A DNA stretch of 15,639 nt, from NCBI GenBank assembly GCA_002373325.1, contig DFKI01000178.1:1-15639 (forward strand), in the 5' to 3' direction. The stretch is from Treponema sp. UBA3649. GTDB lineage: Bacteria > Spirochaetota > Spirochaetia > Treponematales > Treponemataceae. Position 1 is the stretch's first letter. Every line of letters starts with the position of its first letter. A program made the position numbers and the translations under genes. Shown here one piece after another: positions 14,060-15,639 of the stretch. The notes under the pieces were generated by a model, which saw nothing but the letters and a program-made list of their open reading frames with translations, had not been told where the DNA came from and ran no database searches.

Positions 14060-15325
14060 ATGGCGAAAGATAAGGTTGTTTTGGCTTATTCAGGCGGTCT
14101 TGACACTACGGTAATCATTCCATGGCTCAAGGAGAACTATGACTACGATGTAATCGCTGTCTGCATTGATTTGGGACAGGGCGATGACTGGGCGGCAATC
14201 AAGGCTCGTGCTCTTAAAACCGGTGCTTCCGCTTGTTATGTCGTGGATGCCCGCGAGGAATACATCTCCGAGTACTGCTGGCCTGCTTTGAAGGCGAATG
14301 CCGTTTATGAGGATGAGTATCTGCTTGGAACTTCCACCGCTCGTCCTCTTATCGGAAAAATTCTTGTTGAGTATGCTCGCCAGGAAAAGGCTGTGGCAAT
14401 CTGTCATGGTGCGACTGGAAAAGGAAACGACCAGGTTCGCTTTGAGCTTGCAATCAAGGCATTTGCTCCCGACATCAAGGTGATTGCTGCATGGCGCGAT
14501 GACAAGTGGGATATGGACAGCCGCGAGGCAGAGATTGCGTATCTTGAGAAGAGGGGACTTGAGGTTCCTATGAAAAAGGACCAGTCTTACAGCCGCGACG
14601 AGAACATCTGGCATCTTAGCCACGAGGGACTTGAGCTGGAAAAGACGGAGAACGAGCCCAACTACAAGCACATGCTCAAGAACACGACTGTGCCCGAGGA
14701 AGCTTCCAATGACGGTGAGTATGTGCAGATTGATTTTGAAAAGGGAATCCCTGTCGCTGTGAACGGAAAGAAAATGGGGGCCCTTGAGTTGCTTACCACA
14801 TTGAATGAGATTGGCGGACGCAATGGTGTTGGACTTGTGGACATCTGCGAGAACCGCTGCGTCGGTATGAAGAGCCGTGGTGTTTACGAGACTCCCGGTG
14901 GAGCAATCCTTTACTTCGCGCACAGGATGATGGAGCATATCTGCCTGGACCGCGACACGTATCATTACAAGCAGCAGCTTTCAATCAAAGTGGCGGAGCT
15001 GATTTACGACGGAAAGTGGTTTACGACTCTCTTCGACAGTTGCATGGCATTTGTTGACAAGACTGAGGAGACTGTCACCGGTTGGGCAAAGGTAAAACTC
15101 TGCAAGGGTGCAATCCGTGGCGCAGGCTCATACTCAAAGTACAGCCTCTACAATGAGAGCATCGCAAGTTTCAAGACGGGTGATTTGTATGATCACAAGG
15201 ACGCTCAGGGATTCATCACTCTGTTCGGACTTCCGCTCAAGGTACGCGCGATGATGGAGCAGTCGGTAGGCGAGGGACAGGCAATCATTGAAAGCAAGTC
15301 CTTTAAGACACGCCCGACAGAGTAA
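14060..15325 (+). CDS. argG: Argininosuccinate synthase
   Basis: ArgG joins citrulline and aspartate with ATP to form argininosuccinate, the next-to-last step of arginine synthesis, in the cytoplasm. The 421-residue product has normal length and the key motifs: the ATP pyrophosphatase loop LAYSGGLDTT (8-17), TSTARP (91-96), HGATGKGNDQVRFE (116-129, citrulline and aspartate binding), and later SREAEIAYLEKRG and ENRCVGMKSRGVYETPGG. It is a single-gene unit with its own promoter. The partner argH is not in the window; the 314 bases downstream hold only repeats. All ten Gln codons are CAG. An arginine synthesis gene would fit a gut or oral treponeme with more biosynthetic capacity than T. pallidum. 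Confidence 0.97.
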   Translation: MAKDKVVLAYSGGLDTTVIIPWLKENYDYDVIAVCIDLGQGDDWAAIKARALKTGASACYVVDAREEYISEYCWPALKANAVYEDEYLLGTSTARPLIGKILVEYARQEKAVAICHGATGKGNDQVRFELAIKAFAPDIKVIAAWRDDKWDMDSREAEIAYLEKRGLEVPMKKDQSYSRDENIWHLSHEGLELEKTENEPNYKHMLKNTTVPEEASNDGEYVQIDFEKGIPVAVNGKKMGALELLTTLNEIGGRNGVGLVDICENRCVGMKSRGVYETPGGAILYFAHRMMEHICLDRDTYHYKQQLSIKVAELIYDGKWFTTLFDSCMAFVDKTEETVTGWAKVKLCKGAIRGAGSYSKYSLYNESIASFKTGDLYDHKDAQGFITLFGLPLKVRAMMEQSVGEGQAIIESKSFKTRPTE

Positions 15326-15355
15326 AATTTAAATGCCAAGTTTTTTAAGAATCAT

Positions 15356-15399
15356 GGGCACTTCGAAAAATTCATTTGAAATGATTTTTTCGAATGCCT
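15356..15399. repeat. Long imperfect hairpin repeat downstream of argG
   Basis: Arms TTCGAAAAATTCAT (15362-15375) and ATGATTTTTTCGAA (15381-15394) pair with one mismatch around TTGAA. They extend outward by GGGCA/TGCCT with one bulged C. The TTTTTCGA core recurs in the hairpin at 15454. Confidence 0.75.
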
Positions 15400-15404
15400 G
15401 TCGA

Positions 15405-15436
15405 GTTTAAAAGCCTGAAATTACAGGCTTTTAAAC
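15405..15436. terminator. Bidirectional terminator after argG
   Basis: A perfect 13-bp inverted repeat GTTTAAAAGCCTG / CAGGCTTTTAAAC with loop AAATTA. The A run before and T run after the AGCCTG/CAGGCT stem give a rho-independent terminator in both directions, about 80 bases past the argG stop. Confidence 0.75.
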
Positions 15437-15453
15437 ATCGCATTCTCAAAGTT

Positions 15454-15481
15454 ACCTCGAAAAACTGAAGTTTTTCGAGGT
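15454..15481. repeat. Perfect hairpin repeat with TTTTTCGAG arms
   Basis: ACCTCGAAAAAC (15454-15465) and GTTTTTCGAGGT (15470-15481) are a perfect 12-bp inverted repeat with loop TGAA. It is similar to the arms of the 15356 hairpin and has no T tail outside the stem, so it looks like a dispersed repeat rather than a terminator. Confidence 0.75.
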
Positions 15482-15487
15482 TCCCTC

Positions 15488-15558
15488 ATGTCATTATCGG
15501 GCTTGACCCGATAATCTCTGTGTTGGGAGATTCCCGTGTCGGAGCACGGGAATGACAT
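15488..15558. repeat. Two inverted copies of a hairpin-forming intergenic repeat
   Basis: Copy 1 (15488-15518) holds ATTATCGGG-CTTGA-CCCGATAAT and copy 2 (15527-15558) holds ATTCCCGTG-TCGGAG-CACGGGAAT; each is a perfect 9-bp hairpin. Reverse-complementing copy 2 shows both share the frame ATGTCATT...CG..CT..GAC..CG...AATCTC. They are members of one repeat family placed head to head, eight bases apart, and could also pair with each other. Confidence 0.85.
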
Positions 15559-15571
15559 TCTTGTTGAGACG

Positions 15572-15639
15572 ATGAACCGTCATGCAAAGATAATGAACCG
15601 TCATGCAGAGATGATGAACCGTCATGCAGAGATGATGAG
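15572..15639. repeat. 21-bp tandem repeat running off the window
   Basis: Units start at 15572, 15593 and 15614, each ATGAACCGTCATGCAnAGATn with two variable positions, and ATGAG begins a fourth partial unit at 15635. Units 2 and 3 are identical. The period is a multiple of three and one frame stays open, giving MNRHAEM repeats. No ribosome-binding site is visible, so coding is unproven. Confidence 0.85.

Noticed and set aside
14090..14965. A 291-codon open frame antisense to argG
   Set aside because: It is fully inside a certain gene, has no ribosome-binding site or recognisable motif, and is explained by the codon bias of argG.
15572..15639. CRISPR array
   Set aside because: Units are adjacent 21-mers with no unique spacers, and no cas genes are nearby.
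15326..15639. Insertion sequence remnant or attachment site at the end of the window
   Set aside because: No transposase fragment, target duplication or integrase is visible; the palindromes differ from each other and fit dispersed repeats and a terminator better.

Overview
The window reads as spirochaete DNA, most likely a Treponema species. The best evidence is a tandem pair of FlaA-type periplasmic flagellar sheath proteins (12438-13880). A lipoprotein with an SH3-like domain, SUMF1-like and AAA-ATPase-like accessory proteins, and structured intergenic repeats fit the same origin. Base composition is moderate, with A/T-rich promoters. Most genes are on the + strand; two large ATPase genes are on the - strand.

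Layout. 1-389 is the 3' end of a SUMF1/formylglycine-generating-enzyme-like gene, closed by a bidirectional terminator. 473-1708 (-) is an AAA-ATPase-like protein whose C-terminal nuclease domain seems to have been cut out in frame. 1863-5185 is a likely operon of an SH3-domain lipoprotein and an ABC-F ATPase. 5231-7390 (-) is a large AAA+ ATPase with an unrecognised N-terminal two thirds. 7467-7662 is a promoter followed by tRNA-Gln(CTG) and tRNA-Glu(CTC). 7834-9720 is a methyl-accepting chemotaxis protein with a multi-spanning membrane sensor. 9818-11718 is ispE, spoVG, tRNA-Gln(TTG) and rplY/ctc, ending in a clear terminator. 11857-12177 encodes a TrpR-type repressor. 12249-13968 is a promoter, a long structured leader, two flaA-like genes and a terminator. 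14060-15325 is argG. From 15326 to the end there is no recognised gene, only five hairpins and a 21-bp tandem repeat that runs off the window.

How the genes fit together. Motility and chemotaxis are represented by the MCP and the FlaA pair. Housekeeping genes cover isoprenoid synthesis (ispE), translation (three tRNAs, rplY, ABC-F), regulation (spoVG, trpR) and arginine synthesis (argG). The ispE/spoVG/tRNA-Gln/rplY order mixes two gene orders known from Firmicutes and Proteobacteria.

Most interesting signals. (i) Several genes have a -10 box so close to the start codon, with no ribosome-binding site, that leaderless mRNAs are likely. (ii) The flaA leader contains a 33-codon open frame starting at the predicted transcription start, and its Shine-Dalgarno sits in a hairpin loop. 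(iii) One ATPase gene appears to carry a precise in-frame deletion of its nuclease core. (iv) The last 300 bases hold two inverted copies of one hairpin repeat with compensating base changes. I did not find a clear, complete novel defence or mobile system. All calls are by eye; no database search was run.
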